The translations under genes and the position numbers were made by a program. This document shows positions 38,601-49,100 of a stretch of 64,000 nucleotides of DNA, piece after piece. The stretch's first letter is position 1. The number at the start of each line of letters is the position of its first letter. The notes below the pieces were generated by a model. That model did no database searches, was not told the DNA's origin, and was given only the letters and a program-made list of their open reading frames with translations. This DNA is from Rhynochetos jubatus. Taxonomy: Eukaryota; Chordata; Aves; Eurypygiformes; Rhynochetidae. The stretch spans positions 18,701,001-18,765,000 of the forward strand of contig CM050659.1 in NCBI GenBank assembly GCA_027574665.1, given 5' to 3'.

Positions 38601-41600
38601 TAAGGTAGGAGTTATTAATATTCTACATATATTTACTTCTGCAGATTGTGGTTTAATCAATACAGTACTTCAGGCAACATGAAGTACAGCAATGTAAAGA
38701 CAGTCAGATCTGGAGAGTTTAGGGTTACAGAGTGGGGCTTAGCCTCTTACCACTTTGCAGAAATACTTGGAAGATTACAGAAAAGCCAGCTGGGGAAGGA
38801 GAAGAAAACGTGAAGGCGGTCTACACTCTGAAAGCTAAACACGTACACTAATACTGGGGAAAGAGGAATGATTTTAAGAATCAGCTTAAAACAACCTAAG
38901 CCTTAGAGCCAACACAGTTACAGCTAGACAGTTCCCAAAGCAGGGTAAGCCACAGCAGTAACCACTGGCACCTGAGGGGAAAGAGGAACCCCAGCCACGG
39001 ATGACCACATATGCTTCCCAACACCAAGAAGGCCACCGGGCACTGTCCCAGGAGGGCAGATAACTTCTGGGCTGAGATGAACTCAGAGGCTACTCTCAGC
39101 CCCAGCCCAGTCAGCCCACCCTGGGCTGCAGAGCATCTCTGCTCAGGAAAAAAGGACTTAGGACGCTGCTTTTCAGCTCTCCAGGGCAAACCCAAGCAAG
39201 TTGTTGATGAGAACACTCAGGCTTAAGAGTCTCTGATAAACCCTGTAAATTTGGGAAAACCAAACTTCACCAGACTCCAGCTTTCAGTCGCTGACACCCA
39301 GAGCAAACACCACTGCTCAGGTCACGGCCTTTTCCTCTCCAGTGCTTTAGACCATCTTGCCAGTGATCACAGCTCTCCTCTACAGAGCCTAAACCACAAG
39401 AGGAGAAGCTGTTTCAGGTTGAGATGGGAAAAGTCCATTCTCACCCACAGCAATTTCAAAACTCACTCACCGCTCTTACAGCAATAAGGAAGGGAAGTCT
39501 GTCCAACCCACAGCAGCCTGTGCAAGAACATTATTAAACCACAAGATTAGATGCTTTGCTTCTTTCATACTCATGCCAGCCTTGCTCCCCCAAGCAGCTT
39601 TCGTAGGAAAGCTATTCAAAAATGGAGAGGGGGACAGTTCAAAGAGACATCTCAGTCCTGAAGGATAACATATCCCTTCTCTTCTCCCTGACACTGCTGC
39701 TCTCCTTCCTGTGGAAGGCACGGAGATGCTTGGCAGAAAACAGAACTAGATTTGACTGGGCTGCCATCTGCATGTTGAAACATTCCCTGCTTTTACAGCG
39801 TCCTAAAACAGTCCCCTTTCTGGGACCACACAGAAGATGGACTGCAGTTGTTAAAAGCATCAGCCGTATTGACTTCATACCTGCTCCTAAATATATTCAT
39901 ACCTCTGCAAAATCTACACAATAACAATATTTGCACTATTCATGGCAAACCTGGTCCACATTCACTCCCGCACATTAATGAAACAAGCGCCGAGAGAACA
40001 CAACTCTGCATGTGATGTGCTTAGAATTTCATTCCTTGATCTCACTTATGGCCACATGCTTCCCTAACTAATATATAATGCTCAAAGAAGACAGAATTAA
40101 CAGAAAAAGATGGCATAGCAGCTGTTAGGCTTCTTATAAACACTCTTGCAGAGTTTTCCACTTAGAAAACACAGTTTCAGAGAAGAGAGACAGGGCACTT
40201 GGCTGTCAGCAAAGGCATGTTGCTTTCACTGTACTCAGCACCATCTCATAGTGCCTTAAAGCGATAAACATATTCTTGAGCAGGATTTTTTCCCCCTTAC
40301 ATAAGCAGAGGTGAGCCTCCACCTATATGTATTTTGCCAGGTTTGTCTGGGTGAAAGTAAGAATTTAATTAAGCAAGTAAACAAACAAACACCCCCTCCA
40401 CCACCACCACCCCCAGAATTTGAGAATCATGAGAAACTGCTTACAGGACATTATATCCAGGTATTTTGTGTGAATCCTGTAAACAATGGGGGTTTGTTTT
40501 GATGCAGGCCAAAATCAAATTCAAACATATATTTTATGCACCCTGGAATTGCTATGCCAAGTGACAACCTTGTTAATTTAACTGTTCCATAAAGGAGTGG
40601 GAAGACGAGTGGAAAGAACTCCCTTTCTGTAGTGCTTTAGGGTGGAAAGAGGCTGGAAAGGATTAGCCAAACAACCCTGCAGAAGGTTCGAACCTGCAGT
40701 CTCTCTCCCACCAGCTTTGCACCTCACATAACAGAACCCTCGGTCCTCCATCGATTCCAGGGGGGATTTACCTAGGTCAAGTACCAGTTGCCAGAGGAAA
40801 CGCTGACTATCAAAGCTAGCAAAAAGATTCTCGTTATTTTCAACAAGGGCAAGATCTCTTCCCTTTGTCTACTTTTCCAGGCTGTTTAAAGGAAGATTTA
40901 TTTTTAGTTGGACACCCTGAAAAGCAAATGGCCTCTTAAAGTGCCCCTTTATTTTGCGATACAGTTTAAACGTTCACTTTCCTTTCCAGCACTAAAGACC
41001 TCCTGATAAATAGCGCAGACTGACATTGTTTGAGGAGGGCTTACAAACAGAGCAGACACAGTTTCCCATACAGCCCTTTAAGGCTGTTCAAAAGTTGTTC
41101 ACGATTTAGCATCCCTTGATATTTTCAGCTTGAGCCTCAGTTTGAAGTAAGAGATTACTCAGAGCCCAAATGTTTTGGAGAGCAGGAAAAGTCCATACAT
41201 TATGAATGCTTTACTTGTACTTGGTATTGCAAGTACAAATTCTCAGCCCTTTCCCTCACGTGCATAGCCCCAGCCATCCCAGCAGCTTCCCACCCCAGCC
41301 AGCCCCCACCCCAGCCGTGCTTCTTCAAACTCTTCCTCCACCTCTGGTCCCACAAGGGCATCTCAACCCAGGACATACAAAATTTGGACCAAACAGCCTC
41401 TCTCTTCCAGATGCCACATAGAAAACACTGTTCTCTGTAGCTTTAACTGAGTAATTGTAACCTACACCCTTCTCTCCCCAGCAAACAGCTGCAGACAGTC
41501 AGGGAAGAAATTACTCTGTCTATGCAAACAAACCAAACGCCTTTACAGACCCAGCCAGCCAGAGAGCCTCCCCTGCATGCTCCTGCCACCTCCAAGCAGG

Positions 41601-43672
41601 CAGAGCATCCGAGAGGTATCAGCCTCACATGTCGTCCCCATTTCCTCTCCCCTGCACTCCAGCAGCCTACTTGCATCTCTGCTGGGCTCCTCACACACTG
41701 CCCATAACTTCCCTGGGGAACTAAAGCCAGCAGCTGCCCAACACCTCCAGACACACGTAATCTTAAACCCTCCTCTGCTCAAGCTTATCATACAGTGCCA
41801 AGGCACAACACCCATGAGATCCTGAGCCCAGCAAGTGTGCTCCTACCTGCCTCTGCTTCCTTGCTCCTCTGCAGCCACCTCTGGGCTTAAGGCGCTGAAG
41901 TCTCACTTCTTCTGAGGCCCAGGCCCCCAGCCTCCATCAAACCAGGAAACCTCCTCCTCCCTTTCCACACCGCTGGTCCCCGCCTGATCAGAAGGTATCT
42001 GTGTCACGAGAACAGCCCTTCTGCTGAGCTCACCTTCTCCCCGCCAGCCTATGAATCCCTCCTGACCCTCTCAGGCTCTTTTTTTGATCTGACTTGTATT
42101 TGGAGAATAGCCAGTCCCCCCATGCTGGTTTCCAACAGCTTCGGCTACCACAGTGTTTCAAAGAGCAGCTACGAGACTGGCAGCCCTGGAGATTAAAAGG
42201 CTTTCCACCACTCTGCGAGACACGAAGCAGTTCAAAGCTGGCTGATGGACATTCGCACAGGGGCTCCAGCACCTGTGTGGCATCCACTAAAACTGACTCA
42301 AGGTGGCTAAGCGCATTCACCTGGCACACCTGGTCTCTTGTCTTACCTCTTGCACAAGCAAATCTTCCTCCCTTCTCCCTCCCCCCATTTTACAGCTAAA
42401 GCTGTTTCAAACAATTTGAAGACCAACCTCCTCTGAGCTTCCAGGTACTGTGAAAGTAAAAGGGTGGTCTGTGGAGAACTCTTGAGACTTACAAATGGAA
42501 CAACCAAAGATTCATCTCTCCTGTGCTCACTGGCAGCCCAAGCAGGGGGGGATAAGGAAGCCTTGCTATCAGCTAACACCCCTGTGCGTTCCCAACTGAC
42601 CACCCTTTCCAGTACCCAGGAGCAGGCCTGAAGCGCATGCACACCCACAGGATACATGCTCTCCGACATCCCTGGGCACCAGCTAGAAAGCTTTAACTCA
42701 GTAGAGGAAGGTCTCCCCTCACAAACTCGATCTGGAGCACGCTGGAGGTGCAAGCTGCTGCCTAGCAACACAAGCGCTCTGCAGGGAGGTCGGAGTAGGG
42801 CCCCATCCTCCCTATACACGGAGAAACACCCTCAGAAGGATGCAATCCCTAGTAATTTCTTGGAAAGCCATCCTGCACATCACAATTACAACCCCTGCTT
42901 AGCCACAGACTCGCCAAATCCTGAAGAGCACTGCCTGTGCCTTGGTGAACTGCCAGAAGTCTTCACTTCTCACACTGGCTGCGCATGCATTACACTCCAC
43001 TGGCTTACGGAGCCCAAAACCCCAAATCCCAGCCTGTTCTTCCGTCTCCTCCTCAGCCACTTGTCTATTGCAAAACAAGAACTTGACTCGCTGTCAGCTT
43101 TCTCCCAGACTCACCTCCTGCCTTGGCTTTTCAGCCACCATGAACTCCTCAAAGCTGGCCCGCTCCTACCTGCGGAGGGAAGCCCCTTCCCATGACTCCG
43201 CAGAAGCAGAGCAGGCAGTCACCTGCTCTCACAGCTGAGATACCTGACAGATCTCACAGCCCGCCAGGCAGCTGCACGGTTTTATCCCTGCTAAGAAATA
43301 ACATCCCCTGCTACGCACCGACAGCAAGCATTTGGGGGGAGTGCCTCTCTCAGGCACGAACGCAGCCACGCTCACACGCCACCTGGGCGCCCCGAAACAG
43401 CCCTTCCCCACCACCCTTCCCGTGCACTGACCTCCAACAACGCTCTGAAAAAAACCCAAAACTACGGACACTCTGATGGGAATATCGTAACCCCACACGC
43501 GCTCTGAAAACATCATCCTTTTTAAATAATCAGGGTAAAGCCAAGGGAGTATAAACACCGCAGAGGAGCGTGAGAAAAGTACCGGTTCCTGCCAGGATGG
43601 GGTTTTCCTCTCGGCACAACAGGGGCGTGAACCCAAGGGGAGCAGAGGTTGCCCAAAGCACGCAGACCTTAC
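32653..43672. other. Gene-free stretch, presumed intron 1 of gene A
   Basis: AT-rich from 32,653 to about 41,150, with a 19-A run at 37,601 and a short CT repeat at 33,480. From about 41,200 to 43,650 the plus strand is rich in C and CCT, which leaves long stop-free frames on both strands (179 codons at 42,656-43,195 plus, 158 codons at 42,343-42,819 minus) without family features. No supported exon. Confidence 0.6.
37601..37619 (+). repeat. Run of 19 A
   Basis: A pure A-run lies in presumed intron 1 of gene A. No retrotransposon body was recognised upstream. On the minus-strand transcript it is a U-run. Confidence 0.95.
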
Positions 43673-43800
43673 CGTAACTTTGAGACGCTGCAGCATACAG
43701 CATTTTCCACCAGTAACTTTAGATTCTTTGAATCCTAACAGCGACAGCAGTCCGGGGAGAGGCTCTTTAACAGCTGCTTAATCAAGCGCCTGCGAGGGGT
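43673..43800 (-). other. Possible alternative first exon of gene A (5' end estimated)
   Basis: The minus strand has TTACG followed by GTAAGGTC at 43,673/43,672, a near-consensus donor, just inside the left shoulder of the CpG island. No good acceptor is obvious just upstream, so if real this would be an alternative transcription start rather than an internal exon. It contains an ATG (43,702-43,704) followed by ten codons open to the donor. Joined to exon 2 at 32,652 the frame would run seven more codons and stop at a TGA overlapping the main ATG. The right boundary is a guess, and a chance donor is quite possible. Confidence 0.25.
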
Positions 43801-44517
43801 TTCGTGCCCGTTAGCAGGTTCCCATCAGACTCCAAACGAAACCAGAAAAGCCTCAGGACCACAAAACTTTTGGAGGCAGCTGGACATTCCCAGGTGGCCT
43901 AATGTTCGGGACACCACGGCGGTCCCCGAGAGCAGCCAAGCCCCAAAGAACCGGCACCGCTTCAACAGGCTCCCCCAAGCTGCAACACCCCAAAAAAAAC
44001 AAGTCTTCGCGTGGTTTTGTTTTAAAACCCCGGCAGTAACACTTCTCCCGGGGAGCCCCACGCTCGTTCACCCCTCGATACTAACCAAGACCTCCCTCCG
44101 CGGCTGGAAAGTGCCTCCGCACCGCCGGGCCCGATCCGGGCGAACGGCGAGCCACGGAAGACAGCTCCGGCCCCGGGCAGCCGCCCTGCGAGGAGACGGC
44201 GGGTGCCGCGGGAGGGGCGCGACCCGGGGGCGGCCCCCGGAGGGTGCAGGGGCGCCCAACCGGGTCGGAGAGCCGGAGAGATCCCCGCCGGGAGCCCCTC
44301 GGGAGCGCCCCGGCAGCAGCGGGACCCCCGGGCGCCCTCCGCGCCACACCGCGGCCGCGCGGCTGAGGGAGGGACGCGGGCGCGCCTCAGCCCCGTCCCG
44401 CGCCCGGCGGGGGCCGCACCGAGGGGACGCTCGTCACACCCGAACTTTTACTGAGGGAACGTTTAGGGAACAAAACCAGGGGCAGTGCCGCGAGAAGCGC
44501 GACGCGGCTGGGCTTAC

Positions 44518-44720
44518 CTCCCCGGCGGCTCCCCTCTAGGTCTCCATGCCCGCTAGGTCCGAGGCCGGCGGGCTGCGGGCGTGCCCCGGCCGCGGAGGCG
44601 GTGAAGGCTGCGGTCGGCGATGCCGCTGCGGGGGCGGCGCGGGCAGCCCGTCTGCGCGGAGCGCGGCTTCCCGCCGCGGCGGAGGAGCGGGCGCTGCTCC
44701 GCGCCGGGTAACGGCGGGGC
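44518..44720 (-). other. Non-coding first exon of gene A (5' end estimated)
   Basis: The minus strand reads GAG followed by GTAAGCC at 44,518/44,517, a strong donor inside the CpG island, so this is probably the 3' edge of a first exon. The transcription start cannot be fixed from sequence, and the right boundary given is an estimate. The leader is non-coding in the sense that it carries a minimal upstream ORF, ATG-GAG-ACC-TAG at 44,536-44,547, in a good context (G at -3 and G at +4), which ends 18 bases before the donor. The next exon I can support on this strand is at 32,552-32,652, which implies a first intron of about 11.9 kb. Inference rests on the splice consensus and the island; no transcript evidence is available. 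Confidence 0.55.
44536..44547 (-). promoter_or_regulatory. Three-codon upstream ORF (Met-Glu-Thr-stop)
   Basis: Within the presumed 5' leader of gene A the minus strand has ATGGAGACCTAG with purines at -3 and +4, so scanning ribosomes could initiate here. Such minimal upstream ORFs are known in other genes to dampen translation or aid reinitiation; whether this one does is inference. Confidence 0.4.
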
Positions 44721-44806
44721 AGCGCGGCGGCGGCGCCGTGAGGGGAGCTGAGGGGAGCGGAGCGGGACGGCGCTGCCCCCCGCGCCGACGGCCCCGCACG
44801 CGGCAG
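44546..44806 (+). other. Plus-strand donor-like site and open frame in the CpG island
   Basis: A good plus-strand donor, CGGCAG then GTGAGCC, sits at 44,806/44,807. An ATG at 44,546 opens a frame of 87 codons that reaches it in phase 0, but the peptide is only Gly, Arg, Ala and Pro in low-complexity order and the frame overlaps the presumed minus-strand exon 1. It could mark a divergent non-coding transcript from a bidirectional promoter. I see no convincing downstream plus-strand exons, so I treat it as weak. Confidence 0.2.
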
Positions 44807-44883
44807 GTGAGCCCGCCCGCCCAGCCCCGCGCGACGCCGCAGCGCCCCCTGGCGGCCGCGCGGCCGTCGGCCCACCTCCCCGG

Positions 44884-44973
44884 CCCCGCTGACCCCAGCC
44901 GGACCCCGGGGCGGCCCCCCTGACCCCAGCCGGACCTCGGGGCAGGCCCCCTGACCCCAGCCGGACCCCGGGA
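44884..44973. repeat. 31-bp GC-rich tandem repeat, about three copies
   Basis: The core CTGACCCCAGCCGGA recurs at 44,889, 44,920 and 44,951, exactly 31 bases apart, with the intervening GC-rich spacer (around CCCCGGGGCGGCC) also largely conserved. This is a small minisatellite at the right edge of the CpG island, upstream of the presumed minus-strand start. Such repeats often vary in copy number between individuals. Confidence 0.9.
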
Positions 44974-45066
44974 CATCCCCACCGCCCCACACCGGCCCGG
45001 ATCAGAAAAGGCGGCATTGAAGCAGCCCTGGCTGTGCCCGCCGCACCTGGGGCCAGGCTACCCGAG

Positions 45067-45194
45067 GGGAGCACTCGGACACACCTGGGAGCACTCAGAT
45101 ACACCTGGGAGTACTCGGACACACCTGGGAGCACTCAGATACACCTGGGAGTACTCGGACACACCTGGGAGCACTCAGACACACCTGTCAGCAC
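45067..45194. repeat. 20-bp minisatellite with an E-box in every unit
   Basis: Five full 20-base units run from 45,081 to 45,180, with a partial unit on each side. Each full unit starts ACACCTGGGAG. Two versions alternate (one with GCACTCAGAT, one with GTACTCGGAC), giving a 40-base higher-order period repeated twice. CACCTG, the E-box recognised by Snail, ZEB and bHLH proteins, therefore occurs six times at 20-base spacing (45,082, 45,102, 45,122, 45,142, 45,162, 45,182). The complement, AGGTGT, is also the core of a T-box half-site. It lies just upstream of the CpG island as seen from gene A. Confidence 0.95.
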
Positions 45195-45984
45195 AACCCC
45201 AGCTCCCCTTCCTCCCGCTCCACTGACACTTCTCCAACGCAGCCCTGGCCTCGGGCTCCCCGCACAACTTACATCAGTTTGATTCCGGGGTGCAGCCCGT
45301 CCCGGGGGTTACAGCATTTGCACTACATTGGGAGAAGCCACGTTCAAACCTGCTGCACGTATTCATACCATCATTAGCACCCATTTAACCAGACTGTCTT
45401 GAACCGGACCAGGTTTAGCTCCCCTCCCTAACTCAGTAACCTCGTGGCCTTTGGCTGCGTTTCTGCTTCCGACACGGCACATCCATGCTTCCTACAGCTC
45501 AGCAGTGTTATTTTTAGTTTCCCTGTGCTGCTTTTTATCCGCTTTTAAATATCCTAGGATAGCTCCATGCAGAATATAATCACCTTCGGCATTTTGCTCA
45601 GATTCACGGGAGGCCCCGATTTGTTAGGCAGCTGGGATAGAGGCAGAAAAACCATGGGCCAAACTTCTTCAAGCGCACTTCACGCTGACAGGAGCAACTT
45701 GGACTGGCTTGTGCTGTGCGATCGTCACTCCTGCACAATGAACCCTGCGAGGCTGAAAACACCAAACAACGCGGTGGTGAGAAGCTCATAACCTAAAGAC
45801 ATGAGCAGCATCCAGCCGGTCACAGGAAAACCTCTGGAAACCCACGGAAGGCAGCGTCCCCTCAGCATCCTCCCTCCCCCCAAGCCAGGGCAGCTGAGAA
45901 GAGCCCGATCCCGCTCAGTCACACACCTCAGCTATGCATCAGTGTCAGCATCTTTGCACTTATCCTCGTCCAAGCCATGAAAAC
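45195..45984. other. Interval between the island and the candidate 3' end of gene B
   Basis: About 800 bases of moderate GC falling off from the CpG island, with no exon or repeat recognised. If gene B ends at about 45,985 this is the intergenic gap apart from the minisatellite. Confidence 0.4.
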
Positions 45985-46187
45985 ACTCGGCTCCGCTTTC
46001 AGGTCTTTATTGCACATGCAGAGCTGACAACTAGAAACATTGTCATGTTACCTATAAACAAACAAACCTGATCCAGGGACAACAAAGGTAGCAGCATTTT
46101 TAGTCATTTCTCTGAGTTGAACCATCCTTTAAAACCTCTTTTGCCTTGAGGAGGTGCTGGGGACGAACAGTGTCCGGCCGCTGTGTT
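45985..46187 (-). CDS. Candidate terminal exon of a second minus-strand gene (gene B)
   Basis: On the minus strand a strong acceptor (pyrimidine-rich CTCTTGGCCTCTCCTTGCAG) precedes 46,187. All three frames reach a stop within about 90 bases. Entered in phase 1, the frame gives 28 residues, HSGRTLFVPSTSSRQKEVLK followed by DGSTQRND, then TAA at 46,099-46,101. A short 3' UTR of about 90 bases follows, with AATAAA at 46,006-46,011 and a GT-rich stretch (GTGTTTTC) downstream, as expected for a cleavage site; the left boundary is estimated from that. Phase 1 matches the end of the exon-like segment at 50,070-50,121. The tail is hydrophilic and was not recognised. If correct, gene B ends about 1.2 kb upstream of the promoter of gene A in the same orientation. 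Confidence 0.4.
46006..46011 (-). promoter_or_regulatory. Polyadenylation signal AATAAA (minus strand)
   Basis: The minus strand reads TGTGCAATAAAGACC, followed 15-30 bases later by a GT-rich stretch. It lies about 90 bases past the stop codon of the candidate terminal exon. The hexamer alone is common by chance; the position and downstream element raise its value. Confidence 0.4.
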
Positions 46188-49100
46188 CTGCAAGGAGAGG
46201 CCAAGAGCAACCAAATGAGATGACCCTTCCCGGTCGTGGCCGTGGGGAGGGCTCAGTCACACACTAGGAATTCTTACATACAGTAAAGGAGCGAAACTAT
46301 TGCAGTGCAGGAATGTGACAAAAATCAATGGACTAGTCCATTTTTACTGCCTGTGTAAATCTTTTAACTAATTAGGAAGAGTCAATATGCTGCCAGGAGA
46401 TCTTGCTTCCCCACGTGACACCGGCTTCTTCACCAACATGCTAATACCCTTGCTGCAATCTATAACCTCTGACACCTCAGCTACTCTTTCATTTCTCCTG
46501 GCATGATTACAGTGTAAAAGTGCTATTTTTTAAATTATTTATCAAGTCACTTACTAAAGTCACTTTTTAGCTGAATTGAAAGATTAAAAACCTAGAAATA
46601 AAACCTCCCCTGGACTTTGAAATCTACAGTAGGGTGAAGCTGTACTTAATGATACCTTGGATTTACATTTGAACTTTAAATGAATACATAAAGCAGTATC
46701 ATTAGATCTTCTTCAGCATTTTAAACCCCTTAATTATTATGCTACACTATGAATGTATACATTATTCATAAAAAAAGAGGGGGATACACCACTGACTGAA
46801 TTTTTTTAAAACTAATTTAGTTTCCCTTATTCTGATCTCACCTCAGCCCGTTGTGGAAAATAAGCCATTTCACGGACAAGAGTAATATGATATACAGCTG
46901 CCAGTCTTTAGGTAGGCTCAGTAGGAATGGAAAGAGGAACGTCGTATTATTGGAGTTGAATACAGAGCAGAAGAGATCAGCCTTCAGAGGAACTGTAGAA
47001 CAGCCTGCCACGCACCAAGCCTTACACTAATTTCTGAGGTACTACTAAAGAATAACGACACCTGTTTTGGCCTTTGTTTCCAACTATTTTTTTTAATATG
47101 TGTGATAAAGCAGGCTGGGGACCCAGCTAAGACATCCCAGGCGCACTGTGTGTTGCAGAAGCACAGAAAGTACACAGAATAATGCAGCCGGCACTGACAA
47201 AAATGGGAGATATTATTCATACTGTCATACCTGTCCATACTAGGAAGGGCTGTCCAAAGAGACTGATGAACTTGGGCAATGTCAAGCAGTGAGTCTGTGG
47301 AGAGCCAGGAACCGAAGGCATTGCCCTGAATACCATTTAGTTCTCCAATCCTTGATTTGTTAAATCTCTCCATTTTTTCTGCTAACCAAATTATTCCATG
47401 ATGGGGTATTCTAGGGTTTTAATCCACTGCCAGAGAATTTAGTGAAAAAGACTCTTTTCCACTGACTTCAGTTAGCTTTGGAAGAGTCCCCAGATACACT
47501 TTCTTAATCAATTTTAATCAATCTATGCGTGGACTCACCCACATCCCTTGCAATTAGATTGTGGTCAAACATCCTCTTCTGACTGCCTCCAGCGGAGGTT
47601 GTCCTCCCAGCTGCTCTTTCCTTGCCTGCCAAGGATCGATGGATCTGCCAGTTGAGTGCCTTGCGCTCTGTCCTGCTTCAGTCAAATAAGATAGGTTTGG
47701 TTTGACTTTAAATAGCAGAAATTATAGAGCTCCCGCCTGAGCAGCTTGCTTGGCAGAGCTGGGCTACAAAGTGAGCAGCCTCCAGCAGGAACAGGGTAAT
47801 TCTAGTTGCATAAATTGCCCTAATAAACCCTACCCCTAACACAGCTTGTTCCAGAAAGGGCCATCATCCATCGCTGTGATCAGGAGACCCCCAGTCTTGC
47901 CTTGAACCTCTGCTTCTGAATCTGTGTGATTCTCACATCTTTCTTACCCGAACAGGAAGATGACAGGATGAGAGAATTTACAGCTGAGTAAAGTCCCATT
48001 TATTGACTTTATGTCTAGTCTTTTGTATATAGCAGCACAGATCCAGGTCTGATCTTTAGGAAATACGGCCACACGTGGAAACGATATGTGTGTGTGTATG
48101 CTCCTGCTCAGAAGAGACCTTGAGATGACCACCATAAGCAAGAGGAAGTAAGGCTGAAAGCGAAGTCCCTCTCTCCAAAAACACTTCACCCCTGCCCAGC
48201 AATTGATTTCAGCGGACAGTGACACACAGCTGGTACAGAACCCCGTTGCAGCCAGGTGCAAGCATCCAGCCTCCCTAAGGCCAGACCTGCAGGGTTGCAA
48301 ACGTCCAGATGCTGCAGAGCATCACCCACCCCCATGCTGCGTCCACATCTCCAGCCCCACTGTGTCCTGCTGCCCAGGGCCGCGAGCTCCCCACGGGCTG
48401 CTCTGCCAGCAGCACCCACGTTGCTGGAGCAGAGAGAGGCGGAAGAGCTGATCCACAAGGATGTGAGATGCTGATGCTGCAGCAGCAGAGCACGGAAGGG
48501 AGCTCATCACAGAGAGACTTGGCAGGGCTGCGTTTACGCGGGACAAAAGCCAAAGCAAAGAGAGCCTGTTGCGAAAGGAATGAGGAGGACATCAGCGGCC
48601 GGGTAAGACCGGATGAAGGATTAGCTACAGGAAGGAATAAACTGACAAGGAGAGAATCCTGCCTGGCTGGTAGCAGCCATGATTCTGATCACCGCTTGTC
48701 AGGAGATAAACACAGAGCTGCACAGTAACATATTTCCAGTTCAGCTCTGCAAAGTGGAAGTTTTAACAGGGTGCCAGTTCCCTTCAGTTGGAGGGACTCG
48801 CACAGTAATGTCACTGCTGTTGACTGACGCTGCACACAGACAGTATAAAGCAGCAGTAAATGCCAAGATTTCAAAAATCGTTTTGCATCCGACATTCTCC
48901 TGGGTTATTTCAAGTGAAAGATAAATGTGCTATCTTCCAAGCAGTAATCTTATTTGATATCAACAACATACACAAGTAGTTAAGTTTGGAATAGGGTAAC
49001 TTTCTCGCTTTTATGCTTGAAAGCTGAAGATAAAATTATTAAGCATTTTGCATCTACAGAGTGTAAGAGGAGTGACTGCTCTGCATAAGTATATAGATCA

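Larger units (their letters stand above)
44070..45010. promoter_or_regulatory. CpG island promoter
   Basis: This block is very GC-rich and dense in CpG, in sharp contrast to the AT-rich flanks, with a milder shoulder reaching left to about 43,880. That is the usual signature of a vertebrate CpG-island promoter. It contains many G-runs and GC-box-like CCCGCCC stretches and no obvious TATA box. A minus-strand splice donor lies inside it at 44,518/44,517 and a plus-strand donor-like site at 44,806/44,807, so transcription could leave in one or both directions. The minus direction is better supported because a signal-peptide exon lies downstream on that strand. Long open frames across the island on both strands are a by-product of the base composition. 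Confidence 0.85.

Noticed and set aside
40660-40705. GGTTCGAACCT resembles a tRNA B-box, with a weak A-box-like stretch upstream.
   Set aside because: Spacing between the boxes is too short and no cloverleaf stems can be formed; not a tRNA or a recognisable tRNA-derived SINE.
42384-42412. CCCCATTTTACAG resembles the complement of the MIR core.
   Set aside because: Similarity stops after about 14 bases and does not continue into the next MIR block.
42343-43238. Open frames of 158-179 codons on opposite strands, including an ATG in a perfect GCCACCATG context at about 43,140.
   Set aside because: Both strands are open in the same C-rich block, no family motif is visible, and no splice or polyadenylation context supports a gene.
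44068-45134. Several long open frames on both strands across the CpG island, up to about 200 codons.
   Set aside because: They overlap one another on both strands and consist mainly of Gly, Ala, Arg and Pro. This is the effect of few A/T-containing stop codons in GC-rich DNA.
46984-47373. 129-codon minus-strand frame beginning MERFNKSRIGELNGIQGNAF, with a GTATGAC donor-like site.
   Set aside because: No acceptable acceptor, and phase 1 splicing from 50,070 to 46,187 works without it; kept only as a note.
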